Below, piece after piece: positions 9,423 through 17,808 of a stretch of DNA of 64,000 bases; position 1 is the stretch's first letter; each line of letters opens with the position of its first letter. The notes under the pieces are model-generated. The model worked only from the letters and a program-made list of their open reading frames with translations, was not told the origin of the DNA and made no database searches. Origin of the DNA: Methylophilus sp. 13 (GTDB lineage: Bacteria; Pseudomonadota; Gammaproteobacteria; Burkholderiales; Methylophilaceae); the NCBI RefSeq assembly GCF_015354335.1, contig NZ_JADKYR010000003.1, positions 248,001 through 312,000 on the forward strand, written 5' to 3'. The translations under genes were made by a program, and so were the position numbers.

Positions 9423-12400
9423 ACCGCTTCCTCTTCTTCAACATGACCATGGTGACGCACTTTTTTCTCACTGGTCAGCCAGGTAAAGAACAATGGGATA
9501 AAGATGGTGGCAATAAAGGTTGCCAGCAACATGCCGCCGAAGACGCCCGTCCCCATGGATTGACGCGCTGCAGCACCTGCACCGGTCGCAAATACCAGTG
9601 GAATAATCCCCAGCACAAACGCCATGGACGTCATCACAATCGGTCTGAAGCGCAGGCGGGCGGCTTCAAGCGCAGCTTCAGCCAACGGCATGCCCTCTTC
9701 CATTTTTTGCGAGGCAAATTCCACAATCAGGATGGCGTTTTTGGCCGCCAGACCGATCAGCGTAATCAGGCCAATCTGGAAGTAGATGTCGTTGTTCATG
9801 CCACGCGTCAACACCGCCAGCAAGGCGCCTGTCATCGCAAACGGGATCGCCATGATCACTGCCAGCGGCAAGGACCAGGTTTCAAACTGTGCCGCCAGGA
9901 TCAGGAACACCATGATGGTAGCGAAGCCAAAGGCCACCAGCGCAGCAGAACCGGTCCGTTTTTCCTGGTAAGCCTGACCGGTCCAGGCAATCTGGTAACC
10001 ATCCGGCAAGTTTTCCTTGGCGATTTTTTCCACCAGTTTGATCGCATCGCCAGAGCTCACGCCGGGCGCACCGCTACCGAACACTTTGGCAGACAGCAGG
10101 CCATTGTAGCGTTCCAGCTGTTCGGCACCGACGATGTTGCTGACTTTTGCCAATGCAGACATCGGCACCATATTGCCATTCGGATTATCATCCGTCGGCT
10201 GGCTACGTACATACACTTTGCCCAGGTCTTCAGGCTTCATGCGGTAACCCGCCTCGGCTTGCAACTGCACGCGGTAAGTCCGGCCATTACGGTTAAAGTC
10301 GTTAACATAGAGCGAACCCATGGTGCTCTGCAAGGTCGCGTAAATATCCGCAATTTTCACATTCTGTGACAAGGCTTTGGCTTCATCTACCTCGATGTAC
10401 AACTGCGGTACGGTCGGCCGGAAGAAACTATTAATCTGTGTCAGTTGCGGATTGGCACGCATTGCATCCATAAAGTTGTTCATGACTTGCGCCAGCTTGA
10501 TGGGATCCGTATCCCCATGACTCTGCACATAGACCTCAAAACCACCCGCAGAACCCAAGCCACGAATCGCTGGCGGGTTCACGGCAAAGCCCATGCCATC
10601 CGGCTGACTCATGCCTATGCCGATCAACTTTCCAACCATCTGGTCGGCATTGGTCGTACGCTTTTCCCAATCCGTCATACGGACAAACATGGTCGCTGCA
10701 TTGGTTTTGTTGGCGCCGGTGAGCAATTCAAACCCATTCACCGCAAACTCATGCGCGGTGGCAGGATCTTTCGCGACCGCTGACCGGATGTTTTCCATGG
10801 TCTGGGAAGTCCGCTTCAAGGTGGCACCATCTGGCATCACCACAATGCTAATGACATAGCCCTGATCTTCTGGCGGCACAAATCCACCCGGTACGGTACG
10901 GAACAGGAAGATCATCACCACCAGCATGGCCCCAAACACGACGGCACCAATCAATTTGTGACGAAGGGTCAAGCGGACGGTGCCCGTGTACAAGCTGGTC
11001 AACCGGCCAAAGCCCTGGTTAAACTTTCTGAAAAAAGCATTTTCGTGATGACCGCCACTCTTCAGAATCATGGCACATAAAGCAGGGGTCAGCGTTAACG
11101 CCACCACGCCTGAAATGACCACAGCAATGGCCACAGTGACCGCGAACTGACGATAGAGCTGCCCGGCAATGCCGCCCTGGAATGCCACAGGAACAAACAC
11201 TGCGCACAGGACCAGTACAATCGCCACCACTGCCGCTTGCACTTGTGCAATAGACTTAATCGCCGCATGCAGCGGGTTCAAGCCTTCCTCTTTCATCAAA
11301 CGCTCGGTATTCTCCAGCACCACGATCGCATCATCCACCACAATGCCGATGGCCAGAATCATGGCAAACAGAGTCAGCAGGTTGATCGAAAAGCCGAACA
11401 CATACAAGCCGGCAAACGTACCAACAATCGAAATCGGCACTGCAATCATCGGAATGAGGGTTGCGCGCCAGCTTTGCAGGAACAGGAACACCACGATCAC
11501 GACCAGTACCAGCGCCTCACCAAAGGTATGGAACACTTCTTTGATGGTGGCTTTCACAAAGTCACTGGTGTCATAAGGAATGTTGTATTCCATGCCTTGC
11601 GGGAATTTGGCTTTTAACTCTTCCACCTTGGCCTTGATCGCATTGGCGGTATCCAGTGCATTGGCACCGGTCTGTAAAAAGACCGGCATTGCCACACCGG
11701 CCTGGCCATCGAGTGCAGAGGTCACGTTATAGCTTTGTGCGCCCAACTCGATGCGTGCCACATCTTTCAGGTGCAAGACACCGTTGGGGCCTTGCGCACG
11801 CAAAATAATGTTGCCGAACTCTTCAGGGTCAATCAACCGTCCTTTAGCTGTCACGGTAAATGACAATTGCTGATCAGGCAAAGCGGGCTCAGCACCGATC
11901 TTGCCTGCGGCATACTGCGCGTTTTGTGCGCTGATGGCCGCAGAAACATCGCTGGTAGACACCCCCAGTTGCGCCATGCGGTCAGGACGCAACCAGACAC
12001 GCATGGAGTAATCTTGCCCACCAAAAATGGTGACATCGCCCACGCCCTTGATGCGCTTGAATTCATCCAGCAAATTCAAGGTGGCGTAGTTACTCAGGAA
12101 CAAACGATTATGGTCTTTGTTTTTCGAGGTGAGCATCACGACCAGCAGGATGTCATTCGAACGTTTTTGAACCACAACCCCGGTCCGGCGTACATCTTCG
12201 GGCAAACGCGGCAACGCAATGTTCAAACGGTTACTGACGTTAAAGGTCGCCTGGTTGACATCGGTACCGACATCAAATGTGGCGGTAATGGTTAAAGTAC
12301 CACTGCTGTCAGAGCTAGAGTTAAAGTAAAGCAGGTTTTCCACACCACTTAGCTGCTCCTCAATCGGGGCAGCCACGGTTTTTGACAGTGTTTCTGCGCT

Positions 12401-12556
12401 GGCACCAGGATAGCTGGCCGTAATCAGCACCGTAGGGGGTGCAATTTGCGGATATTGGGCAATCGGCAACTGGAATGCCGCTGCGAGACCTGCCAACACG
12501 ATGATGATAGACAGCACGCTGGCAAAAATCGGGCGTGTGATAAAAAATCGGGTCAT
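9419..12556 (-). CDS. RND multidrug efflux transporter, HAE1 family (AcrB/MexB type)
   Basis: Proton-driven inner-membrane pump of 1045 residues, the usual AcrB length. The proton-relay residues are in place: the two Asp of GIVVDDAIVVLENTERL in helix 4 and the Lys of GLAAKNAILIVEFA in helix 10. ATG 12556 (MTRFFITRPIFASVL) is preferred over the upstream in-frame start at 12586 because it matches homologues and follows AGGGAAAA. It is the middle gene of the adaptor-pump-channel operon. The repertoire is probably amphiphilic drugs and solvents, inferred from the family only. Confidence 0.97.
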   Translation of the reverse strand: MTRFFITRPIFASVLSIIIVLAGLAAAFQLPIAQYPQIAPPTVLITASYPGASAETLSKTVAAPIEEQLSGVENLLYFNSSSDSSGTLTITATFDVGTDVNQATFNVSNRLNIALPRLPEDVRRTGVVVQKRSNDILLVVMLTSKNKDHNRLFLSNYATLNLLDEFKRIKGVGDVTIFGGQDYSMRVWLRPDRMAQLGVSTSDVSAAISAQNAQYAAGKIGAEPALPDQQLSFTVTAKGRLIDPEEFGNIILRAQGPNGVLHLKDVARIELGAQSYNVTSALDGQAGVAMPVFLQTGANALDTANAIKAKVEELKAKFPQGMEYNIPYDTSDFVKATIKEVFHTFGEALVLVVIVVFLFLQSWRATLIPMIAVPISIVGTFAGLYVFGFSINLLTLFAMILAIGIVVDDAIVVLENTERLMKEEGLNPLHAAIKSIAQVQAAVVAIVLVLCAVFVPVAFQGGIAGQLYRQFAVTVAIAVVISGVVALTLTPALCAMILKSGGHHENAFFRKFNQGFGRLTSLYTGTVRLTLRHKLIGAVVFGAMLVVMIFLFRTVPGGFVPPEDQGYVISIVVMPDGATLKRTSQTMENIRSAVAKDPATAHEFAVNGFELLTGANKTNAATMFVRMTDWEKRTTNADQMVGKLIGIGMSQPDGMGFAVNPPAIRGLGSAGGFEVYVQSHGDTDPIKLAQVMNNFMDAMRANPQLTQINSFFRPTVPQLYIEVDEAKALSQNVKIADIYATLQSTMGSLYVNDFNRNGRTYRVQLQAEAGYRMKPEDLGKVYVRSQPTDDNPNGNMVPMSALAKVSNIVGAEQLERYNGLLSAKVFGSGAPGVSSGDAIKLVEKIAKENLPDGYQIAWTGQAYQEKRTGSAALVAFGFATIMVFLILAAQFETWSLPLAVIMAIPFAMTGALLAVLTRGMNNDIYFQIGLITLIGLAAKNAILIVEFASQKMEEGMPLAEAALEAARLRFRPIVMTSMAFVLGIIPLVFATGAGAAARQSMGTGVFGGMLLATFIATIFIPLFFTWLTSEKKVRHHGHVEEEEAV

Positions 12557-12638
12557 ATCGTTTTCCCTGAGACGGGCCTGGTACATGCCCAGGCCCTTGG
12601 TAACATAATGGGCTTATTCAACAAAGACGGTGAATGCG

Positions 12639-13817
12639 TTAAGACTTGGCTGGTGCCGGTGCCGCTTGGGCCGGCGCAGCGTCTGGTGCATGTGGTGCCA
12701 CCGGTGCACCAGGCCTCACCTTGATCAGATTGTCGACAATGACCTGATCGCCGGCTTTCAAGCCATCCAACACCGTCCAGCGGTTGTCAAACCAGCCGCC
12801 CGCGACAATCGGCCTGACCGCGGCCACCGTTTTGCCTTCTTTATCTTTTTCGGCCACAAAGACAAACTTGCCTTGCTGACCAGTCAGTACGGCCGTTTGC
12901 GGAATCAGGAAGACGCCATCACGCTTGCCAGTGGTCAGGCGTACCCGCACAAACTGACCTGGCAACAAGGCACTGTCCGCATTCTGGAACTCGGCCCGCA
13001 GTTGCTGCGTCCCCAATGCCGGGTCAATCTGACTGGCAGAGAAGTTAATCTTGCCTGAATAACGATATTCAGTATTGTCTGCCAGGATCAATCGTACATC
13101 CTGCACGCGGCCTGGGCGCAAATGCCCGCCCAACGCTGTGAGCTCGGACTCGGACAGGCTGAAGCGGACCCAAATCGGCGACAATTGTACGATGGTGCTC
13201 AACAAGGTAGTGTTGGCACTGACCAACGCCCCTTCTGACAACACAAAGCGACCGGCAATCCCACTCTCTGGCGCTTTAACATGCGTATAAGACAGATTCA
13301 GCTCTGCTTCACGCAGTTGCGCCTGATATTGCAACAAAGTCGCTGCGGCAACAGAGTTATCAGAGGCCGCATTATCATATTCACGCTGACTGATAGAGTG
13401 GCTCTCCAGCAAACCCTTAAGACGTTGCGCCTCACGTGCCGTTTGCTCAATGCGGGCTTTTTGCTGTGCAATCAGCGCCTTGGACTGATCTACCTGCAAC
13501 TGGTACGGAACAGGATCAATCAAGAACATATCCTGCCCGGCCTTGACCGCATCCCCTTCTTGATACAGGCGTTTAAGCACAATGCCACCAACGCGGGGAC
13601 GCACTTCAATTTGCTTGGCGCCCTCGGTTTGCGCAACCACCTCAGTCTGCACCGGGATAGTTTCAGCGACGACGGTTTGCACGGTGACTGGCATCGCAGG
13701 CATGCCGCCTGCGGCTGGATTTTGCTGCTGTGAAGATTTTCCGCAAGCACTCAATCCCAGGCTTAATGCAAGCACGAGCAAGGCATGACGAGGCTGGATA
13801 GTCTGTGAAATCAACAT
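12639..13817 (-). CDS. RND efflux periplasmic adaptor lipoprotein (AcrA/MexA type)
   Basis: Membrane-fusion protein linking pump and channel. The 392-residue precursor has a lipobox (LSACG) and then the AcrA order of domains. The first lipoyl half (VRPRVGGIVLKRLYQEGDAV) comes first, then an alpha-hairpin (about residues 110-170), the second lipoyl half (VKAPESGIAGRF), a beta-barrel and a Pro/Ala-rich tail. It is the first gene of the operon, 82 bp upstream of the pump start, and faces the regulator gene across a promoter with two operator-like sites. Confidence 0.96.
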   Translation of the reverse strand: MLISQTIQPRHALLVLALSLGLSACGKSSQQQNPAAGGMPAMPVTVQTVVAETIPVQTEVVAQTEGAKQIEVRPRVGGIVLKRLYQEGDAVKAGQDMFLIDPVPYQLQVDQSKALIAQQKARIEQTAREAQRLKGLLESHSISQREYDNAASDNSVAAATLLQYQAQLREAELNLSYTHVKAPESGIAGRFVLSEGALVSANTTLLSTIVQLSPIWVRFSLSESELTALGGHLRPGRVQDVRLILADNTEYRYSGKINFSASQIDPALGTQQLRAEFQNADSALLPGQFVRVRLTTGKRDGVFLIPQTAVLTGQQGKFVFVAEKDKEGKTVAAVRPIVAGGWFDNRWTVLDGLKAGDQVIVDNLIKVRPGAPVAPHAPDAAPAQAAPAPAKS

Positions 13818-13851
13818 GTTATCCTCTGTTTAGTTTTAAAATAGACTTGAT

Positions 13852-13875
13852 TACATACATCATTGGATGTATATT
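13852..13875. promoter_or_regulatory. AcrR-like operator 1
   Basis: The 24-bp site has half-sites TACATACAT and ATGTATATT around a 6-bp spacer. It has the same half-site design and spacing as the palindrome recalled for the E. coli acrAB/acrR region (half-sites TACATACAT and ATGTATGTA). It covers the -10 and the expected start point of the efflux promoter, consistent with repression by the divergent TetR-family protein. Confidence 0.72.
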
Positions 13876-13900
13876 ATATACAAACACGAATGTATGTAAA
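13873..13900 (-). promoter_or_regulatory. Sigma70 promoter of the efflux operon
   Basis: On the minus strand, TTTACA (-35, complement of 13895-13900) and TATAAT (-10, complement of 13873-13878) are 16 bp apart. Transcription should start near 13866, about 50 bp before the adaptor start codon. Both elements overlap the AcrR-like operators. Confidence 0.82.
13875..13898. promoter_or_regulatory. AcrR-like operator 2
   Basis: A second 24-bp site, TATATACAA / 6 bp / ATGTATGTA, abuts operator 1 with a 23-bp offset and overlaps the -35. Its right half is perfect. The outer halves of the two sites also make a perfect 10-bp inverted repeat (13851-13860 with 13890-13899). Confidence 0.66.
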
Positions 13901-14015
13901 TGGGTTTTGCAAAAAATTTGCCCATCTCGAGCCGTCACAAGTTGCCAGTGACCGCTGATAAAATACGACATTCAAATGAAACATTCATGAATTTATGAAA
14001 GAGCGATAAATACTT

Positions 14016-14642
14016 ATGGTACGTAAAACCAAAGAAGATGCCGCCATCACGCGCCAACACATTATTGATGCTGCGCGACAGATGTTTCTGCAAAAAGGGG
14101 TTAGCCGCACCAGCCTGGAACAGATTGCCTCCCATGCCAATGTTACGCGCGGCGCCGTCTATTGGCATTTCCAGAACAAGGCAGATTTGTTTCATGCCAT
14201 GCGCGAAGAAGTGTATTTGCCACTGATAGACCGCATGGATGACACCCTACTCGGGAACGCGGAAGAGTCCAATATTGACCCGCTGGGCCGCATTCGCAAA
14301 CACCTCGAAAACACCGTACAGATTCTTAATGACGACACCACCACGCGCGCAACTTATGAAGTCATGATGACCAAGTGTGAATACGTGGATGAGTTTGCCG
14401 ATGTACTGAAATCTATTTTAGGTAACTGTAGCGGACTCGTGCACAAAATGGAACAGGCCTACGCCAAAGCACAGGAAATCGGCCAGGTCGGCACCCAGCT
14501 TAGTCCGCAAGAACTCGCCTGGGACACCCACCTGTTTTTCTCAGGCCTAATGCACATGTGGGTCAAAGACACCGAAGGAACGTTATTCCGCGACCGCGCC
14601 ATGCAACTAATCAACACACACATTAATCTGCGTAAAAAATAA
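14016..14642 (+). CDS. TetR-family repressor, AcrR/TtgR type
   Basis: A 208-residue one-component regulator divergent from the efflux operon. The N-terminal start MVRKTKEDA and the helix-turn-helix VTRGAVYWHFQNKADLF are close to those of AcrR. The C-terminal domain (MMTKCEYVDEF onward) would bind drug ligands. The expected role is repression of the pump genes through the tandem sites at 13852-13898, released by pump substrates. Its own promoter is not clear; a TAAAAT lies about 55 bp upstream without a good -35. Confidence 0.93.
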   Translation: MVRKTKEDAAITRQHIIDAARQMFLQKGVSRTSLEQIASHANVTRGAVYWHFQNKADLFHAMREEVYLPLIDRMDDTLLGNAEESNIDPLGRIRKHLENTVQILNDDTTTRATYEVMMTKCEYVDEFADVLKSILGNCSGLVHKMEQAYAKAQEIGQVGTQLSPQELAWDTHLFFSGLMHMWVKDTEGTLFRDRAMQLINTHINLRKK

Positions 14643-14682
14643 GCAAAAATGCTACTTTAAACATTCCCTCATCTGCGATTTG

Positions 14683-14693
14683 CAGTTAAAATA
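14683..14693 (+). promoter_or_regulatory. Candidate -10 region of dusB, shared motif CAGTTAAAATA
   Basis: CAGTTAAAATA ends 28 bp before the dusB start. The same 11 bases occur upstream of ilvD and coaBC. TAAAAT fits a sigma70 -10, but no convincing -35 is seen. Confidence 0.45.
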
Positions 14694-14721
14694 GTCAGTC
14701 TTTTCACTGACTTATCCAAGC

Positions 14722-15765
14722 ATGCAAATCGGACCGCATCAACTCAAGAACAACCTGGTGGTTGCCCCTATGGCGGGCGTGACCGACCGTCCTTTCCGCA
14801 TGTTGTGCAAAAAAATGGGGGCGGGGCTGGCCGTCTCCGAAATGGTCACCTCCAATTCCTTATTGTATGGCAGTGAAAAAACCAAGCGCCGCGCCAACCA
14901 TGAAGGCGAAGTCAGCCCGATCTCGGTACAAATTGCCGGCGCAGAACCGGCCATGATGGCCGAGGCCGCCAAACATAACGTCGACAATGGTGCACAAATC
15001 ATCGACATCAACATGGGTTGCCCGGCCAAAAAAATCTGTAACGTCATGGCTGGGTCTGCCCTGCTGCGAGACGAACCGCTGGTGTCCCAAATCCTCAAGG
15101 CCGTGGTCAATGCGGTGGATGTGCCAGTCACCCTGAAAATCCGTACCGGCTGGGATAGACAAAATAAAAACGCCATCCAGATTGCCAGAATGGCAGAAGA
15201 CATCGGCATTCAGGCGCTGACGATTCATGGCCGCACGCGTAATGACCTTTACCATGGCGACGCCGAATATGACACGATTGCCGCCGTCAAGCAGCAAATC
15301 AAGATTCCGCTGATTGCCAATGGCGATATCACCACGCCAGAAAAAGCCAAATTTGTGCTTGATTACACCCAGGCCGACGCCGTCATGATCGGCCGTGCAG
15401 CCCAAGGCCGCCCCTGGATCTTCCGCGAAACCGAGCACTTTCTGAAGACTGGCGAGCACATGCTGCCGCCGACCGTAGATGAAATTCACCAGGTGATGCT
15501 GGAGCACTTGCATGACTTATATGCTTTTTATGGTGACCTCACCGGCATGCGCGTCGCACGCAAGCATATTTCCTGGTATACCAAGGGCTTATCTGGCTCT
15601 GCGGCCTTCCGTCACAATATGAATACCTTGCAAACCATAGAATTACAATTACAAGCCATCAATGACTTCTTTGCCGAGCTCCGTGCGAAAAACGACCGTC
15701 TGGTCTACGCCGAGGAGACTGAACTGGATCAAGAGCACCCAGGCACCCAGGAGCTCGCAGCCTAA
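14722..15765 (+). CDS. dusB: tRNA-dihydrouridine synthase B
   Basis: FMN-dependent enzyme reducing uridine (position 17 in E. coli) in the tRNA D-loop. At 347 residues it begins with the TIM-barrel FMN site VVAPMAGVTDRPFR. The Dus signature INMGCPAKK carries the catalytic Cys, and TIHGRTR and ANGDITTPEKA follow. It overlaps fis by one base (TAATG), the conserved dusB-fis arrangement in which fis expression depends on this operon. Confidence 0.97.
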   Translation: MQIGPHQLKNNLVVAPMAGVTDRPFRMLCKKMGAGLAVSEMVTSNSLLYGSEKTKRRANHEGEVSPISVQIAGAEPAMMAEAAKHNVDNGAQIIDINMGCPAKKICNVMAGSALLRDEPLVSQILKAVVNAVDVPVTLKIRTGWDRQNKNAIQIARMAEDIGIQALTIHGRTRNDLYHGDAEYDTIAAVKQQIKIPLIANGDITTPEKAKFVLDYTQADAVMIGRAAQGRPWIFRETEHFLKTGEHMLPPTVDEIHQVMLEHLHDLYAFYGDLTGMRVARKHISWYTKGLSGSAAFRHNMNTLQTIELQLQAINDFFAELRAKNDRLVYAEETELDQEHPGTQELAA

Positions 15766-16001
15766 TGCAAACCGATAGTAAATTAAGTCTCGCCGTACGC
15801 GAGTCTCTGGACGACTATTTCATGCATCTGGATGGGCAACCGCCGCATGCGATTTACGAAATGGTGCTTGGCTGCGTGGAAAAGCCCATGCTGGAATACG
15901 TACTGAACAAAGTGGGCGGCAACCAGAGCAAAGCCGCCGACATGCTGGGCATTAACCGCAATACCCTAAGAAAAAAAATGGCCGCCTACGGCCTCGAATA
16001 A
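15765..16001 (+). CDS. fis: Nucleoid-associated protein Fis, short form
   Basis: DNA-bending nucleoid protein that activates rRNA and tRNA promoters and organises the chromosome during fast growth. The 78 residues lack the longer N-terminal arm of E. coli Fis (98 residues), which is usual for betaproteobacteria. The C-terminal helix-turn-helix KAADMLGINRNTLRKKM is clear. The start overlaps the dusB stop (TAATG), so it is translationally coupled. A good terminator follows, separating it from purH. Confidence 0.95.
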   Translation: MQTDSKLSLAVRESLDDYFMHLDGQPPHAIYEMVLGCVEKPMLEYVLNKVGGNQSKAADMLGINRNTLRKKMAAYGLE

Positions 16002-16011
16002 GCATGACCCC

Positions 16012-16050
16012 GGTCTGATGACATCCCAACATCAGACCTTTTCATTTTTT
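16012..16050 (+). terminator. Rho-independent terminator of dusB-fis
   Basis: GGTCTGATG (16012-16020) pairs perfectly with CATCAGACC (16030-16038) and is followed by TTTTCATTTTTT. It lies 10 bp after the fis stop. The CCTTTTCATTTTTTA tail is repeated directly just downstream. Confidence 0.88.
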
Positions 16051-16093
16051 AAGCCTTTTCATTTTTTATTTTGCAACTCCATTCAAACTCATT

Positions 16094-17698
16094 ATGACGA
16101 TTAAACGCGCGCTTATCAGTGTTTCCGATAAAACCGGTGTGCTGGAACTGGCACAATCCCTGCACCAACTGGGTGTAGAAATCCTTTCCACGGGGGGCAC
16201 TGCAAAACTGTTCCGTGACAACCACATTCCCGTCAAAGAAGTGAGCGACTTTACCGGTTTTCCAGAAATGCTGGATGGCCGGGTCAAAACGCTGCACCCC
16301 AAGGTGCACGGTGGCCTGCTGGGACGCCGCGACCTGCCTGAACATGTGGCGGCCATGCAGCAATATGGCATTGAGAATATCGACTTGCTCGCCGTCAATC
16401 TGTATCCGTTTGAAGCGACGGTGGCCAAGCCCAACTGCACGCTTGAAGATGCGATTGAAAACATTGATATCGGCGGTCCGGCCATGGTGCGTTCCGCAGC
16501 CAAAAACTGGAACGATGTCGCCGTACTGACAGACGCTGCCCAGTACACTGAAGTGGTCAACGAGTTGAAAGCCAATCAGGGCGCCGTGTCCAAAGCAACA
16601 CGTTTCAAATTGTCTGTGGCCGCATTTAACCGCATTGCCCAATACGATGCCGCCATCAGCAACTACTTGTCCGCCATTGACTTCACCGAAACCGAAGCGG
16701 CAGGCAAGCCAGTCCTGAGCCAGTTCCCAGGCCAGATGAACAGCAATTTTGTCAAAGTACAAGACCTGCGTTATGGTGAAAACAGCCATCAGCAAGCCGC
16801 CTTCTACCGTGACCTCTACCCTGCCCCAGGCAGCCTGGCCACCGCGCAACAATTGCAGGGCAAAGAATTGAGTTACAACAACATCGCCGATGCAGATGCG
16901 GCTTGGGAAGCTGTGAAATCTTTCACCGGCCCGGCCTGCGTGATTGTCAAACACGCCAACCCTTGCGGTGTAGCCCTGGGCGTGAACGCACTGGAAGCCT
17001 ACAGCAAAGCCTTCAAAACCGATCCGACCTCGGCTTTTGGCGGCATCATTGCCTTCAACTGCACGCTTGATGGCGCAGCTGCCGAAGCCGTTTCCAAACA
17101 ATTTGTCGAAGTGCTGATTGCCCCCGATTTTACGCCAGAAGCCCTGGCCATTTTCACCGCCAAAGCCAACGTACGCGTGCTGAAAATCGCCTTGCCCCAA
17201 GGAGGCAATAACGCTTGGGAACAAGGCCGCAATGCCGTCGATTCCAAGCGTGTGGGTTCAGGTATTTTGCTGCAATCTGCCGACAACCATGAGATGCACA
17301 TGGCAGACCTGAAAGTGGTCACCAAACTGCAACCAACGCCACAACAAATGCAAGACCTGCTGTTTGCCTGGAATGTGGCTAAATACGTCAAGTCCAATGC
17401 CATCGTATTCTGTGGCAATGGCATGACCTTAGGCGTGGGTGCAGGCCAGATGAGCCGTGTCGACAGTACCAAAATCGCCGCCATCAAGGCGCAAAATGCC
17501 GGCTTGAGCCTGCAAGGCTCAGTGGTCGCTTCTGACGCATTTTTCCCGTTCCGGGACGGCGTAGACGTACTGGCCGATGCAGGTGCGAGTTGCGTGATCC
17601 ATCCCGGTGGTAGCATGCGCGATGAGGAAGTGATTGCGGCGGCTGATGAACGTGGCCTGGCCATGGTCGTGACCGGCATTCGCCACTTTAGACATTAA
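16094..17698 (+). CDS. purH: Bifunctional AICAR transformylase / IMP cyclohydrolase
   Basis: Catalyses the last two steps of de novo purine synthesis, AICAR to FAICAR (with 10-formyl-THF) and then IMP. The 534 residues are full length. The N-terminal MGS-like cyclohydrolase domain has [18 protein letters not shown] and [13 protein letters not shown]. The C-terminal transformylase has KHANPCGVA with the catalytic Lys-His pair and a terminal TGIRHFRH. purD, an earlier step of the same pathway, follows after 110 bp holding an inverted repeat. The common betaproteobacterial ruvC neighbour is absent here. Confidence 0.98.
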   Translation: MTIKRALISVSDKTGVLELAQSLHQLGVEILSTGGTAKLFRDNHIPVKEVSDFTGFPEMLDGRVKTLHPKVHGGLLGRRDLPEHVAAMQQYGIENIDLLAVNLYPFEATVAKPNCTLEDAIENIDIGGPAMVRSAAKNWNDVAVLTDAAQYTEVVNELKANQGAVSKATRFKLSVAAFNRIAQYDAAISNYLSAIDFTETEAAGKPVLSQFPGQMNSNFVKVQDLRYGENSHQQAAFYRDLYPAPGSLATAQQLQGKELSYNNIADADAAWEAVKSFTGPACVIVKHANPCGVALGVNALEAYSKAFKTDPTSAFGGIIAFNCTLDGAAAEAVSKQFVEVLIAPDFTPEALAIFTAKANVRVLKIALPQGGNNAWEQGRNAVDSKRVGSGILLQSADNHEMHMADLKVVTKLQPTPQQMQDLLFAWNVAKYVKSNAIVFCGNGMTLGVGAGQMSRVDSTKIAAIKAQNAGLSLQGSVVASDAFFPFRDGVDVLADAGASCVIHPGGSMRDEEVIAAADERGLAMVVTGIRHFRH

Positions 17699-17706
17699 TT
17701 CTTTTT

Positions 17707-17784
17707 GCCACAGAGAACACAAAGAACGTCTTCAAAGCATTCCGCCTTTGAGTGCTACTCTGTGTCTTCTGAGTTCTCTGTGGC
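17707..17784. repeat. Intergenic inverted-repeat element between purH and purD
   Basis: GCCACAGAGAAC (17707-17718) and GTTCTCTGTGGC (17773-17784) form a perfect 12-bp inverted repeat, with imperfect pairing continuing inward, in a 78-bp unit that fills most of the purH-purD gap. The CACAGAGAACACA/TGTGTCTTCTGAG wording resembles dispersed intergenic palindromes recalled from many proteobacterial genomes. It is the only copy seen in this window. Confidence 0.72.
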
Positions 17785-17808
17785 TCAAACTTAATCAGGT
17801 AATAAAAG

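Noticed and set aside
9389-10369. A 326-residue plus-strand frame inside the RND gene
   Set aside because: His/Gln/Arg-rich composition typical of antisense frames; the RND protein is full length on the minus strand.
16049-17224. A 391-residue open frame antisense to purH
   Set aside because: It lies over unmistakable purH sequence and shows no recognisable protein motif.
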